From Cyanobium sp. Tous-M-B4 (lineage in GTDB: Bacteria > Cyanobacteriota > Cyanobacteriia > PCC-6307 > Cyanobiaceae), in NCBI RefSeq assembly GCF_024345395.1, contig NZ_JAGQBA010000003.1, positions 1-64,000 on the forward strand: 64,000 bases of DNA. Reading direction: 5' to 3'. A program made the position numbers and the translations under genes. The notes below the pieces were generated by a model. It was not told the origin of the DNA. It did no database searches and worked only from the letters and a program-made list of their open reading frames with translations. Shown here one piece after another: positions 49,321 to 57,243 of the stretch. How positions within the stretch are numbered: the stretch's first letter is position 1; each line of letters opens with the position of its first letter.

Positions 49321-51246
49321 ATGACGGTGCTGGAACAGGGCCAGATTCAGATCCACACCGAAAACATCTTTCCAATCATCAAAAAGGCCGTCTACAGCGG
49401 CCATGAGGTGTTTCTGAGGGAGCTGGTGAGCAATGGCGTGGATGCCATTAGCAAGCGGCGCATGGCGGCTATGGCTGGCGACTGCAGCGAAGGGCCTGAA
49501 GCCAAGATTTCGATCCGTATCGACCGCGAGGCCAAAACCCTCACCATCTCCGACAACGGCATCGGCATGAATGTCGATGAGGTGAAGCGCTACATCAACC
49601 AGGTGGCCTTTTCCAGCGCCGAAGACTTCCTCGAGAAATACAAGCAAGAAAACGACGCGATCATCGGCCACTTCGGCCTGGGCTTCTATTCCAGCTTCAT
49701 GGTGGCTAAGCAGGTGGAGCTGGTGAGCCTCTCGGCCAGCGCTGGCGCTGAGGCGGTGCGCTGGAGCTGTGATGGCTCCCCCAACTTCAGCCTGGAGCAG
49801 GCCGAGCGCAGCGAGCCCGGCACCGACGTGATCCTGCACCTGATGGAGGAAGAGCTCGAATACATCGAGCCGGCCCGCATCCGCACCTTAATAACCACCT
49901 ACTGCGACTTCCTGCCGGTGGAAGTGCAGCTGGAAGGCGAAACCGTTAATAAGCGCGAAGCCCCTTGGCGCAAGAGCCCAAGGGATCTCAGCGACAACGA
50001 CTACATCGAGCTCTACCGCTACCTCTACCCCTTCCAGGGCGATCCCCTGCTGTGGGTGCACCTCAACACCGACTACCCCTACAACCTGCAGGGCATCCTG
50101 TTTTTCCCTAAATCCACTGGCCGGGCCGACTGGGAGAAGGGCGAGATCAAGCTCTACTGCAACAACGTGTTCGTGAGCGATTCGATCAAGGAGGTAGTGC
50201 CCCGCTACCTGCTGCCCCTGCGCGGCGTGATCGATTCGCCCGACATCCCCCTGAACGTGAGCCGCTCCGCTCTGCAAACCGACCGGCGAGTGCGCTCGAT
50301 CGGCGGCTTCGTGGCCAAGAAGGTGGGCGACCGGCTCAAGGAGCTACATCGCGACGACCCCAAGCGCTACGCCGAAAGCTGGGAGTCGCTGGCCCCCTTC
50401 ATCAAGATCGGCGCCATGGAGGATGAAAAGTTCGCCGACCAGGTGGCCGATCTGGTGCTGTTTGGCACTAGTGCGTTGCCCACGGAGCAGGAGCCTGGCG
50501 AAGGCGAGAGCATTGACCCCATCCCCGGCGAAGGCGGCAAGGCCTACACCACCCTGGCTGGCTACCGCACCCGCCTGGATGCCGCCAACGACAAGCGCAT
50601 CCTCTACTGCACCGATGAGGCCGGCCAGGCTGGGGCCCTTGCTTTATGGAAGAGCCAGGGGGCCGAAGTGCTGCTGGCCGACACCTTCATCGACACGCAG
50701 TTCATCCCCTGGCTGGAATACCGCCACGAGGAGCTCAAGTTCCAGCGGGTGGACAGCGAGCTGGATGAATCGCTGCAGGAGAAAGAAAGCGAGATCAGCG
50801 ACGCAGACGGCAAGGACAATTCCGAAAAGCTGCGCGATTTATTCAAAGCAGCTCTGGCCAACGACAAGGTGACCATCCAGGTGCAGGCCCTCAAGGGTGA
50901 CAACGCCCCCGCCGCCCTGATCCTGCTGCCGGAGCAGATGCGCCGCATCAACGACATGGGCGCCCTGATGGAGCAGCGCCTGCCGGGCCTGCCCGATCAC
51001 CACGTGCTGCTGGTGAACCGCAAGCACCCCCTGGTGGAGGGCCTGCTCAAGCTCTCGGCCGGTTCGGTGATCACAACCGGTGGCAGTGGCGGCAGCTCCC
51101 CCAGCCAGCAGCTGGCCGATGATCTTGGCCGCCATGTGTATGAATTGGCCCGCCTGGCGGTGGGCGGTCTTGAGCCCAACGAGCTGGCCGGCTTCCAGCA
51201 GCGCAGCTCCACCCTGATGGGGCAGTTGATGCAGAGGGGGCTCTGA
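49321..51246 (+). CDS. htpG: Hsp90-family chaperone HtpG
   Basis: 641 residues. N-terminal GHKL ATPase: EVFLRELVSNGVDAISKRR, DNGIGMNVDEV and GHFGLGFYSSFMV; the middle domain has SRSALQTDRRVRSIGG (catalytic Arg); C-terminal dimerisation domain with a Ser/Gly-rich loop (GGSGGSSPSQQ). It refolds clients in heat and light stress; in cyanobacteria it also stabilises phycobilisome linkers and HemE. The canonical SNASDALDK is here SNGVDAISK. Confidence 0.97.
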   Translation: MTVLEQGQIQIHTENIFPIIKKAVYSGHEVFLRELVSNGVDAISKRRMAAMAGDCSEGPEAKISIRIDREAKTLTISDNGIGMNVDEVKRYINQVAFSSAEDFLEKYKQENDAIIGHFGLGFYSSFMVAKQVELVSLSASAGAEAVRWSCDGSPNFSLEQAERSEPGTDVILHLMEEELEYIEPARIRTLITTYCDFLPVEVQLEGETVNKREAPWRKSPRDLSDNDYIELYRYLYPFQGDPLLWVHLNTDYPYNLQGILFFPKSTGRADWEKGEIKLYCNNVFVSDSIKEVVPRYLLPLRGVIDSPDIPLNVSRSALQTDRRVRSIGGFVAKKVGDRLKELHRDDPKRYAESWESLAPFIKIGAMEDEKFADQVADLVLFGTSALPTEQEPGEGESIDPIPGEGGKAYTTLAGYRTRLDAANDKRILYCTDEAGQAGALALWKSQGAEVLLADTFIDTQFIPWLEYRHEELKFQRVDSELDESLQEKESEISDADGKDNSEKLRDLFKAALANDKVTIQVQALKGDNAPAALILLPEQMRRINDMGALMEQRLPGLPDHHVLLVNRKHPLVEGLLKLSAGSVITTGGSGGSSPSQQLADDLGRHVYELARLAVGGLEPNELAGFQQRSSTLMGQLMQRGL

Positions 51247-51348
51247 CTCCCTCAGGTAGCTAGCGGCAGGGCCAGCCCAGGCTGGATCTGCACTTTGATA
51301 GGATGTTTACCTGGGTTTAGTCCCTGCAAGTCGTTTCGGAAATCGGTC

Positions 51349-51585
51349 ATGTCCCGGGTCTGCCAGCTCACCGGCAAGCGCGCCAACAACGGCATGGCCG
51401 TCTCGCACTCCCACGTGCGCACCAAGAAGCTCCAGCAGGTAAATCTGCAAGAGCGCCGTCTTTGGTGGGCCGAAGGCAACCGCTTTATCAAGTTGCGCGT
51501 CTCCACCCGCGCTCTGAAAACCATTCAGAAGAAGGGTTTGGGCGCTTACGCCAAAGAACTGGGCGTCAACCTGGCAAAAATCTGA
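51349..51585 (+). CDS. rpmB: 50S ribosomal protein L28
   Basis: 78 residues: [20 protein letters not shown], then [19 protein letters not shown] and the C-terminal [19 protein letters not shown]. This is the standard L28 sequence. It lies 8 bases before the peroxiredoxin gene on the same strand. Confidence 0.97.
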   Translation: MSRVCQLTGKRANNGMAVSHSHVRTKKLQQVNLQERRLWWAEGNRFIKLRVSTRALKTIQKKGLGAYAKELGVNLAKI

Positions 51586-51592
51586 GCCTCCG

Positions 51593-52171
51593 ATGCGGCG
51601 TCGGGCAGTTCTGCAGGGCCTAGCTGCTCTTCTGCCCGCAACAGCGGGTGCTACAAGCCTGTTGGCATTCAGCCGACAGGCTTGTGCTTTGGGAGGCACC
51701 CTGCCCGCTCTCAACCAATCCGCCCCTGATTTCGACCTAGCAGGCATTGCGCCAGCAGCCGGTGGTGAAGCCGTGCCTACCCGGTTGAATTTGGCCGACT
51801 TCCAGGGCAAATGGTTGGTGCTCTACTTCTATCCCCGTGATTTCACCGGCGGCTGCACGATCGAAGCCCGCGGTTTTCAAAAAGACCTGGCCAGTTTCAC
51901 TGCCGCCAATGCGGCCGTGGTGGGGGTGAGCGCCGATGACGCCGAATCCCACGCCGATTTCTGCAGCAGCGAAGGGCTGGCCTTTCCCTTGCTGTCAGAT
52001 CCAGCTGGCACTGTGAGCCGCGCCTACGGCAGCTGGATCGCACCTTTCTCCCAGCGCCACACCTTCCTGATCGACCCCTCAGGCATATTGCGCTCCACAT
52101 GGGTGGCGGTCCGTCCCAGCGGCCACAGCGCCGAAGTGCTCAGCGCCTTGCAGCAGTTTCAGGCCAGCTGA
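51593..52171 (+). CDS. exported peroxiredoxin, PrxQ/BCP type
   Basis: 192 residues with an N-terminal MRRRAVLQGLAALLPATAG, a twin-arginine-like signal, so the enzyme acts in the periplasm or thylakoid lumen. The thioredoxin fold carries the active site YPRDFTGGCTIEA: the peroxidatic Cys is residue 88 and the P-x3-T-x2-C pattern is kept. The usual P of FTPGC is replaced by G (FTGGC), and a resolving Cys five residues on is missing, so a 1-Cys or other-Cys mechanism applies. It reduces H2O2 or lipid peroxides. Confidence 0.9.
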   Translation: MRRRAVLQGLAALLPATAGATSLLAFSRQACALGGTLPALNQSAPDFDLAGIAPAAGGEAVPTRLNLADFQGKWLVLYFYPRDFTGGCTIEARGFQKDLASFTAANAAVVGVSADDAESHADFCSSEGLAFPLLSDPAGTVSRAYGSWIAPFSQRHTFLIDPSGILRSTWVAVRPSGHSAEVLSALQQFQAS

Positions 52172-52195
52172 TCGGGCCCTAACGCAGCCGATAGG

Positions 52196-53296
52196 TCATA
52201 AACCAGCCCGTGGGTCCAGACATGCAAATACTTGCTGGTGTACTTCGCTCTGCCGACGCAGCTCCAGCAACCGGGAAGCGGGCGGCGGGGTGTCGAGCGC
52301 CCCATCCCAGCTGGCCAGCATTGCTGGCGATGGCGCCGCGTCCAGGCTCTGACAGGGGCAGCCCAGGTTGGCGGCGGCGGCAGCCACCTTGGGGTCGTAG
52401 CTGAGGGCGGCGCAGGGAGCACCGGAGAGGGCCGCAAGGATCAGGCCGTGCAGCCGCATCGCCACCACCAAGCCAGCGCCGCTGCATATGGCCATCGCCT
52501 CCTGGGGCCGCTCAGCCAGCACCTCCCGACTGCGGGCTGCCAGCCCTGGCGGCAGCAGCAGCTCGCTGCGCAGCTGCTCCAGTAGGCCCCTGTCCTGATT
52601 GGCGTGAAAAGGCAGCCAGATCACCTCCCGATCGTGGCTGGCGGCCAACTGATCTAGAGCTGCCAAATAGGGCTTCCACGCTGAGCCCTGCAACTGGCGG
52701 GTGGGGCGAAAGCAAAGCACTAGGGGGCCGCCCCTACCTCGCCATGGCTGGGGCTCTAGGGCCCAGACGGGATCGCTGCCCACCGGTCCCTCGCGCCCCA
52801 GGCTCCTGGCCAGAGCCGCCGACTCCGGATCCCGCCAGCTCACAGCCGTTGCCAAGCGCAGCAGGCGGCCCACCAGCAAGCGGCTGCGCCGCCGCTGCAG
52901 GGGTCCCAGCCCCTGGCCCCAAAGCAGCACAGGCTTGCCCTGCAAGCGGGCGGCCCCAATCAGAGCTGCGTAATAAAGCAGGCTCTTGAAACTGGTGGAA
53001 TCCTGCAGCAGGCTGCCGCCGCCAAGCACCAAGGCGTCACAGTGCCGCAGAGCCTTGAGCACCAGAGGCAGGCTGCGGCGCGCAACTGTTTCCACGCTGA
53101 AGCGTTCCCGCACCAGGGCACCGTCATGGGCTGTGACCGTGGCCTGGCAACCCGCAGGCAACTGGCCCAGCAGCACCTCCAGCAGGGCATCATCCCCGAG
53201 GTTGTGCTCGCCGTAGTAACCGCAGAGCAAGAGCCGCCGCGGCGGTACCGAGATCTCCTGGCGGGTTGCGACCACAGACCGCTCGAAAGCACCCAA
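52196..53296 (-). CDS. csaB: polysaccharide pyruvyl transferase, CsaB-like
   Basis: About 366 residues from TTG 53296 (GTG 53275 is an alternative). The pyruvyl transferase fold begins LLLCGYYGEHNLGDDALLEVL, a diagnostic G-Y-Y-G-x-x-N-x-G-D-x-A, followed by VLGGGSLLQDSTS and the second domain AGLVVAMRLHGLILAALSG with SYDPKV. It adds ketal pyruvate from PEP to cell-wall polysaccharide, which in other bacteria anchors S-layer proteins with SLH domains. It is divergent from a sulfotransferase. Confidence 0.92.
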   Translation of the reverse strand: MGAFERSVVATRQEISVPPRRLLLCGYYGEHNLGDDALLEVLLGQLPAGCQATVTAHDGALVRERFSVETVARRSLPLVLKALRHCDALVLGGGSLLQDSTSFKSLLYYAALIGAARLQGKPVLLWGQGLGPLQRRRSRLLVGRLLRLATAVSWRDPESAALARSLGREGPVGSDPVWALEPQPWRGRGGPLVLCFRPTRQLQGSAWKPYLAALDQLAASHDREVIWLPFHANQDRGLLEQLRSELLLPPGLAARSREVLAERPQEAMAICSGAGLVVAMRLHGLILAALSGAPCAALSYDPKVAAAAANLGCPCQSLDAAPSPAMLASWDGALDTPPPASRLLELRRQSEVHQQVFACLDPRAGL

Positions 53297-53349
53297 ATAG
53301 TCTTTCAGCCTACCTAACTTGTTCGAAGTTTTTGCACTGTTACGGTTTA

Positions 53350-54288
53350 GTGAGCCCTGATCCTCAATGCACGCGCCGCATCCGCAATCACCACTTCGAT
53401 AGCCAGCGCTGGAATGGGCTGAACCCGCGCGACGACGACATCATCATCGCCAGTCCGTACAAGAGCGGCACCACTTGGCTGCAGTCGATCGTGGCCCATC
53501 TGCTCTTTGAGGGCGAATTGCCCGCCTCGCTGGCAGAGCTCTCACCCTGGCTCGAGGCGAATTATCACGATCTTGAGGCCCTGCAGCAAACCCTTGAGCA
53601 GCAACTTCACCGCCGCTTCATCAAGAGCCATTTGCCCCTGGACGCCCTCCCCTGGGACCACCAGCGCTCGTTTTTATACATCGCCCGCGATGGACGGGAT
53701 GTGGCGATGTCGCTCTGGAATCATTACTCTAACTGGAGTGATGAAGCCCACCAGCTGGTCAACCAAGTGCCCAATGAACGGGGTGATACCTTTCCGCGGC
53801 CCCCCGCCGATGTGCACACCTTCTTTGACGACTGGCTGCAGCGCGGCTGGCTGAGCTGGGAGCAGGATGGGTGGCCCTACTGGTCGTTCTTTCACAACGT
53901 GCAGTCTTGGTGGGATCACCACCAACAACCCAACATTCTCTTACTCCACTACAACGACCTCAAGGCCGATCTCCTGGCTCAGGTGCAGCGGATCGCCAGC
54001 TTCCTGGGCCTCGACCCCGACCCGGAGCGCTTAGAGATGGTGTGTGCCGCCGTCGACTTCAAAGCCATGCGGCGGCAAAGCGCCACCTATGTGCCCTGCG
54101 GCGGGCGTCTCTGGCAGGGGGGCGCCGAATCTTTCCTCTATCGGGGTACCAACGGGCGTTGGCGGGGGGTGCTGCGGCCGGAGCAGCTGGAGGCCTACGA
54201 ACGGGTCAGCCGCAGTGCCCTTAGCCCCGAATGCCACCGCTGGCTCCATCGAAGCTGCGATCAACAACTGCCCACGGTGGATGGCTAG
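53350..54288 (+). CDS. PAPS-dependent sulfotransferase
   Basis: 312 residues, GTG start at 53350. The cytosolic-type sulfotransferase fold: 5'-PSB loop SPYKSGTTWLQS (35-46), a 3'-PB region FLYIARDGRDVAMSLWNHYS, and a late GRWRGVLRPEQLEAYE (R-K-G-x-x-G-D-W-K equivalent, degenerate as GTNGRWRG). It transfers sulfate from PAPS to a hydroxyl or amine acceptor. No transmembrane segment. Together with csaB it suggests modification of surface glycans with acidic groups. A LysR-like gene follows after 5 bases. Confidence 0.92.
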   Translation: MSPDPQCTRRIRNHHFDSQRWNGLNPRDDDIIIASPYKSGTTWLQSIVAHLLFEGELPASLAELSPWLEANYHDLEALQQTLEQQLHRRFIKSHLPLDALPWDHQRSFLYIARDGRDVAMSLWNHYSNWSDEAHQLVNQVPNERGDTFPRPPADVHTFFDDWLQRGWLSWEQDGWPYWSFFHNVQSWWDHHQQPNILLLHYNDLKADLLAQVQRIASFLGLDPDPERLEMVCAAVDFKAMRRQSATYVPCGGRLWQGGAESFLYRGTNGRWRGVLRPEQLEAYERVSRSALSPECHRWLHRSCDQQLPTVDG

Positions 54289-54293
54289 GCGCG

Positions 54294-55160
54294 ATGGTCA
54301 CCGTTGAGACACTGGAAGCTCTGGATCTGTTGATCTGGCTTGGGAGTGGTGCCCTAGCCGGAGATCGGGCTCGCTGCAATCAGAGCACGGTGTCCAGGCG
54401 GGTCCGTCAGGCCGAGTCCAACCTCGGCCTCAAGCTGCAACGCAGAGGCGGCCAGTGGCACCTGAGCGGAAATTCCCTGCTGGTGCGAATGGAGCGAGAG
54501 GTGCACCAACTCAATCGGATCCATGGCCATCGCCCCCTGCGGCTTCAGGCTCCAGCCTGGAGTCACGACCACCTACTGAGGCCGCTGCCGCAGGACTGGA
54601 TCATCAACCCCAGCGACGCGCCGGGGTCGCCCCATCACTGTCTGGACCTGCTGAAGGAGCGGGTGGTCGACGCCTGCCTGGCAACCCTGCCCGAACGACC
54701 TTCCAGCGACGACCATCGCTTCACCTGTTTCGACCTCTACAACTCGCCAATCCATCTGGTCACCACGGCGGACTCCCGCGTAGGTGATATCTCCAGGCCC
54801 ACTCGCCTGGACATCGGCTCTTGCTGCCAGATCGCTACCTTCCCGTTCAATCCCCGCGCACAGAAGCTGTTCATCCAAAACTTCTTCCAGCATCACTTCC
54901 AGCCAGCGCAGGGCTACGCCGTCGCTGGACAAAGTCAGAAAGAGGCCGTGTACTTCGCCAATAGCCTGATACTCAAGACCCTGCGAACCACCCTGCCGGT
55001 GGTTGAGCTCGATGTCGCCATGCCCTCCCATTACGTCGAGAGCCTGGTGGTGCTGCACGACAACCGAAACGCGCCGGCCATTGCCGAACTGGTCGACACC
55101 CTGCGCCGCCGCATCCAGGACGTGTCACGCTCCGAAGAGAAGCTCACGCCCCTGCTCTGA
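54294..55160 (+). CDS. LysR-type-like transcriptional regulator
   Basis: 288 residues. N-terminal winged helix: ALAGDRARCNQSTVSRRVRQAE followed by SNLGLKLQRRGG, with the classic LTTR T-V-S-R-x-V-R-x-x-E pattern. The rest is a reduced effector domain (SPIHLVTTADSRVG, FPFNPRAQKLF) with low similarity to known LTTRs. It follows the sulfotransferase by 5 bases, so probably controls that gene or itself. The ligand is unknown. Confidence 0.78.
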   Translation: MVTVETLEALDLLIWLGSGALAGDRARCNQSTVSRRVRQAESNLGLKLQRRGGQWHLSGNSLLVRMEREVHQLNRIHGHRPLRLQAPAWSHDHLLRPLPQDWIINPSDAPGSPHHCLDLLKERVVDACLATLPERPSSDDHRFTCFDLYNSPIHLVTTADSRVGDISRPTRLDIGSCCQIATFPFNPRAQKLFIQNFFQHHFQPAQGYAVAGQSQKEAVYFANSLILKTLRTTLPVVELDVAMPSHYVESLVVLHDNRNAPAIAELVDTLRRRIQDVSRSEEKLTPLL

Positions 55161-55164
55161 CCCC

Positions 55165-55470
55165 ATGCATGCCCTCTCCCTACCCACCTGGTGGATTCAC
55201 GTCACCTCGGTGCTCGAGTGGGTGGTAGCGATGGTGGCAGTGCAGCGCCTGGGTGTGGCGCGTCGGGAGGGCGGTTGGCGTTGGTTGAGCCTGGCAATGT
55301 TGCCAGCCTTGGTGAGCGCCATGGCTGCCTGCACCTGGCATCTGTTTGACAACAGCCCAAACCTGCAGGGCCTGGTGGTGTTTCAGGCGGGCCTCACCAC
55401 CATTGGCAACGCCGCCCTGGCTTTAGCAGCCTGGAACCTGCTGCGTCAGCAGCGGCAGGCGGCCCCATGA
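55165..55470 (+). CDS. DUF2499 membrane protein
   Basis: 101 residues with three membrane helices. The family signature is complete: LPTWWIHVTSVLEWVVAMVAV, then LAMLPALVSAMAACTWHLFD and NSPNL. DUF2499 is found only in cyanobacteria and plastids; in plants its homologue is a chloroplast protein. No function is known. Its stop overlaps the next gene (ATGA), which encodes its usual partner DUF3593. Confidence 0.9.
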   Translation: MHALSLPTWWIHVTSVLEWVVAMVAVQRLGVARREGGWRWLSLAMLPALVSAMAACTWHLFDNSPNLQGLVVFQAGLTTIGNAALALAAWNLLRQQRQAAP

Positions 55471-55796
55471 GCGGCCCCCTCGGCTGGCTTGCCGGCATTG
55501 ACCCCACGCCATTGTTCGTGCTGTCGCTACTCCCCTATCTGGCCTTCCTTTGGTGGGCAGGGCGGATTGAGGGGTTTCCCAAGCTGGCCCTGCGGGGTTT
55601 TCAATTCACCCTGGTTTTTGTGGCCGTCACGATTGCCGCCGCCATCGTGGCCCAACTGCGCTACGGCGAGCTGCTGGCCAATGTGGATTCCCTGCATGGG
55701 GGAGCTGAATCGCTGCTCACGATCTCCAACCTGCTGGTGGTGCTCGGCTTCAGCGGTATTGGCGCCGTAATCACGGCCCAACCGCCCCGATCCTGA
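55467..55796 (+). CDS. DUF3593 membrane protein
   Basis: 109 residues, three membrane helices: TPLFVLSLLPYLAFLWWAGR, VFVAVTIAAAIVAQLRYGE and ISNLLVVLGFSGIGAVI, with the conserved loop NVDSLHGGAESLL. Like DUF2499 it is limited to oxygenic phototrophs. The gene pair is coupled by a 4-base overlap, and the stop TGA shares a base with the ATG of the receptor gene downstream (TGATG), so three genes are translated in a chain. Confidence 0.9.
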   Translation: MSGPLGWLAGIDPTPLFVLSLLPYLAFLWWAGRIEGFPKLALRGFQFTLVFVAVTIAAAIVAQLRYGELLANVDSLHGGAESLLTISNLLVVLGFSGIGAVITAQPPRS

Positions 55797-56878
55797 TGCT
55801 CTGGCTCCTGGCGATCGCCGTCAGCCTGGCCGCTGGGCCCAGCCAGGCTGCACCCGTATTAAGGGTCGGTGTAGCCGATGGCTCCCAGCCCTGCTCCTAT
55901 CGCCAGCGGGGCAGCTGGAGTGGCATGGCCGTGGAACTGTGGCAACAGGTCGCCGACCAGGAGCAGATCCCCTATGTACTGGTGCCAGCTGACAACACAA
56001 CCGAGCTGCTGGCGGCCACCAAGCGCAACGAACTGGACGTCGCGATCGGCTGCATCACCATCTCACCAGAACGCATCCGCCAGAACCGTTTCAGCCTGCC
56101 CTTTCAGGAATCGGGCTTGGGGGTGATGGTCAAGCGCAACCAGCTGGAGCTCGGCAGTTCCCTGCTGCGCAGCCTGCTGGCTCCTGATCTGATCAGGCTG
56201 CTGCTGGCCTACGTGCTGCTGATAGGCCTGCTGAGCGTGGCTGTCTGGCAGGTGGAGCGCAACGGCAGCAAACCCAGTAGTTGGGAGATCGGGCCGCGAC
56301 GCGCCTTCGCCCTGATCTTTCAGGTGCTGGCCACCGGCCCTGGCACAAACACCGTGGTAGTTAGTACACGGGGCCACACCTTTGTTTTTATGGCCTACTT
56401 GGTGCGGATCATCACCGCCTCGCTGCTGGTCAGCTACGTCACCTTGAACGTCGTGCGGCGCAACCAGGAATTGGCGAGCCGCAACATCCGCAGCCTCAAC
56501 GATCTCGCCGGCCAGCGGGTTGCCGTGCGGCGTGGCACCGTCAGCGACGACCTACTGCAAAAACTCAACGACTCTGGCCTGCAGCCGCCGATTCAGCTGC
56601 GAGAGCTGGATCAGGTGATCCGCACCGACAGCCTGCTGGGGGCTGATGCCGTAGATGCGGTGCTCGCTGACGACATCCAGCTCGACTTTTTGCTGCAGCA
56701 ACTGCCCCACAAGCGCTACGGGCTGACACTGCGCAACCTCAACCCCCAATCCCAGGCATTCGCCCTCTCACCAGGCATCAGCGAAGACCTGGAAACCCGG
56801 ATCAATGAAGCGCTTGGCAGGCTCAAGCGCGACGGCGAAGTCACCCGGCTGCGGCAGCAGGCAATGAACAAGTCTTAA
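55796..56878 (+). CDS. GluR0-like receptor: substrate-binding domain with an ion-channel insert
   Basis: 360 residues. Signal peptide to about 19, then lobe 1 of a periplasmic binding domain (VLRVGVADGSQPCSYRQ, ELDVAIGCITISPERIR), a membrane helix (133-152), a re-entrant pore-like loop (about 169-188, FALIFQVLATGPGTNTV), a second helix (195-218), and lobe 2 (NIRSLNDLAGQRVAVRRGT...). This is the layout of prokaryotic ionotropic glutamate receptors such as Synechocystis GluR0. The K+ filter TVGYG of GluR0 is absent, so ion selectivity is unclear. The acidic ligand-binding Asp/Arg is plausible in TISPERIR. Confidence 0.83.
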   Translation: MLWLLAIAVSLAAGPSQAAPVLRVGVADGSQPCSYRQRGSWSGMAVELWQQVADQEQIPYVLVPADNTTELLAATKRNELDVAIGCITISPERIRQNRFSLPFQESGLGVMVKRNQLELGSSLLRSLLAPDLIRLLLAYVLLIGLLSVAVWQVERNGSKPSSWEIGPRRAFALIFQVLATGPGTNTVVVSTRGHTFVFMAYLVRIITASLLVSYVTLNVVRRNQELASRNIRSLNDLAGQRVAVRRGTVSDDLLQKLNDSGLQPPIQLRELDQVIRTDSLLGADAVDAVLADDIQLDFLLQQLPHKRYGLTLRNLNPQSQAFALSPGISEDLETRINEALGRLKRDGEVTRLRQQAMNKS

Positions 56879-56933
56879 GCCGGATCATCCATGGGCGGTG
56901 CTGCCCGGAAGATGGGGCGTTGGCACCTGCTCC

Positions 56934-57191
56934 ATGATTGCTCCCCTCCTGGCCCTTGCCCCCGCCACCATCACCTGGTCACCCAAGGTGGCGTTGGTGA
57001 TGATTGTCTGCAACGTGATTGCCATCGCCCTAGGCAAGGCCACGATCCAACATCAAAACGTTGGTCTGAAGCTGCCCAGCGCCGGCCTATTTGGCGGCTT
57101 CAGCCACGGCGCCATGCTCGGCACCTTGAGCCTCGGCCACATCCTCGGCATGGGCGCCATCCTTGGCCTGGCCTCCCGCGGCGTGGTCTGA
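56934..57191 (+). CDS. psaK: photosystem I subunit PsaK
   Basis: 85 residues from ATG 56934 (the frame is open for 12 more codons upstream). Two membrane helices: WSPKVALVMIVCNVIAIALGK and FGGFSHGAMLGTLSLGHILGMG, with the conserved loop LPSAGLFGG between them. PsaK binds chlorophyll at the edge of photosystem I and is needed for state transitions. It is the only photosystem core gene in the window. The convergent flavoprotein gene ends 44 bases away, the spacer carrying a tandem repeat. Confidence 0.93.
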   Translation: MIAPLLALAPATITWSPKVALVMIVCNVIAIALGKATIQHQNVGLKLPSAGLFGGFSHGAMLGTLSLGHILGMGAILGLASRGVV

Positions 57192-57205
57192 AAACCTGGC
57201 TTCCA

Positions 57206-57243
57206 ACCTCAGGGCTGAGCGCCACCCTCAGGGCTCAGCGCCA
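57206..57243 (+). repeat. tandem duplication, 19-bp unit, 2 copies
   Basis: Units 57206-57224 (ACCTCAGGGCTGAGCGCCA) and 57225-57243 (CCCTCAGGGCTCAGCGCCA), 17 of 19 bases the same. The stop codon of the minus-strand flavoprotein gene (57235-57237) lies within unit 2. Confidence 0.85.
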
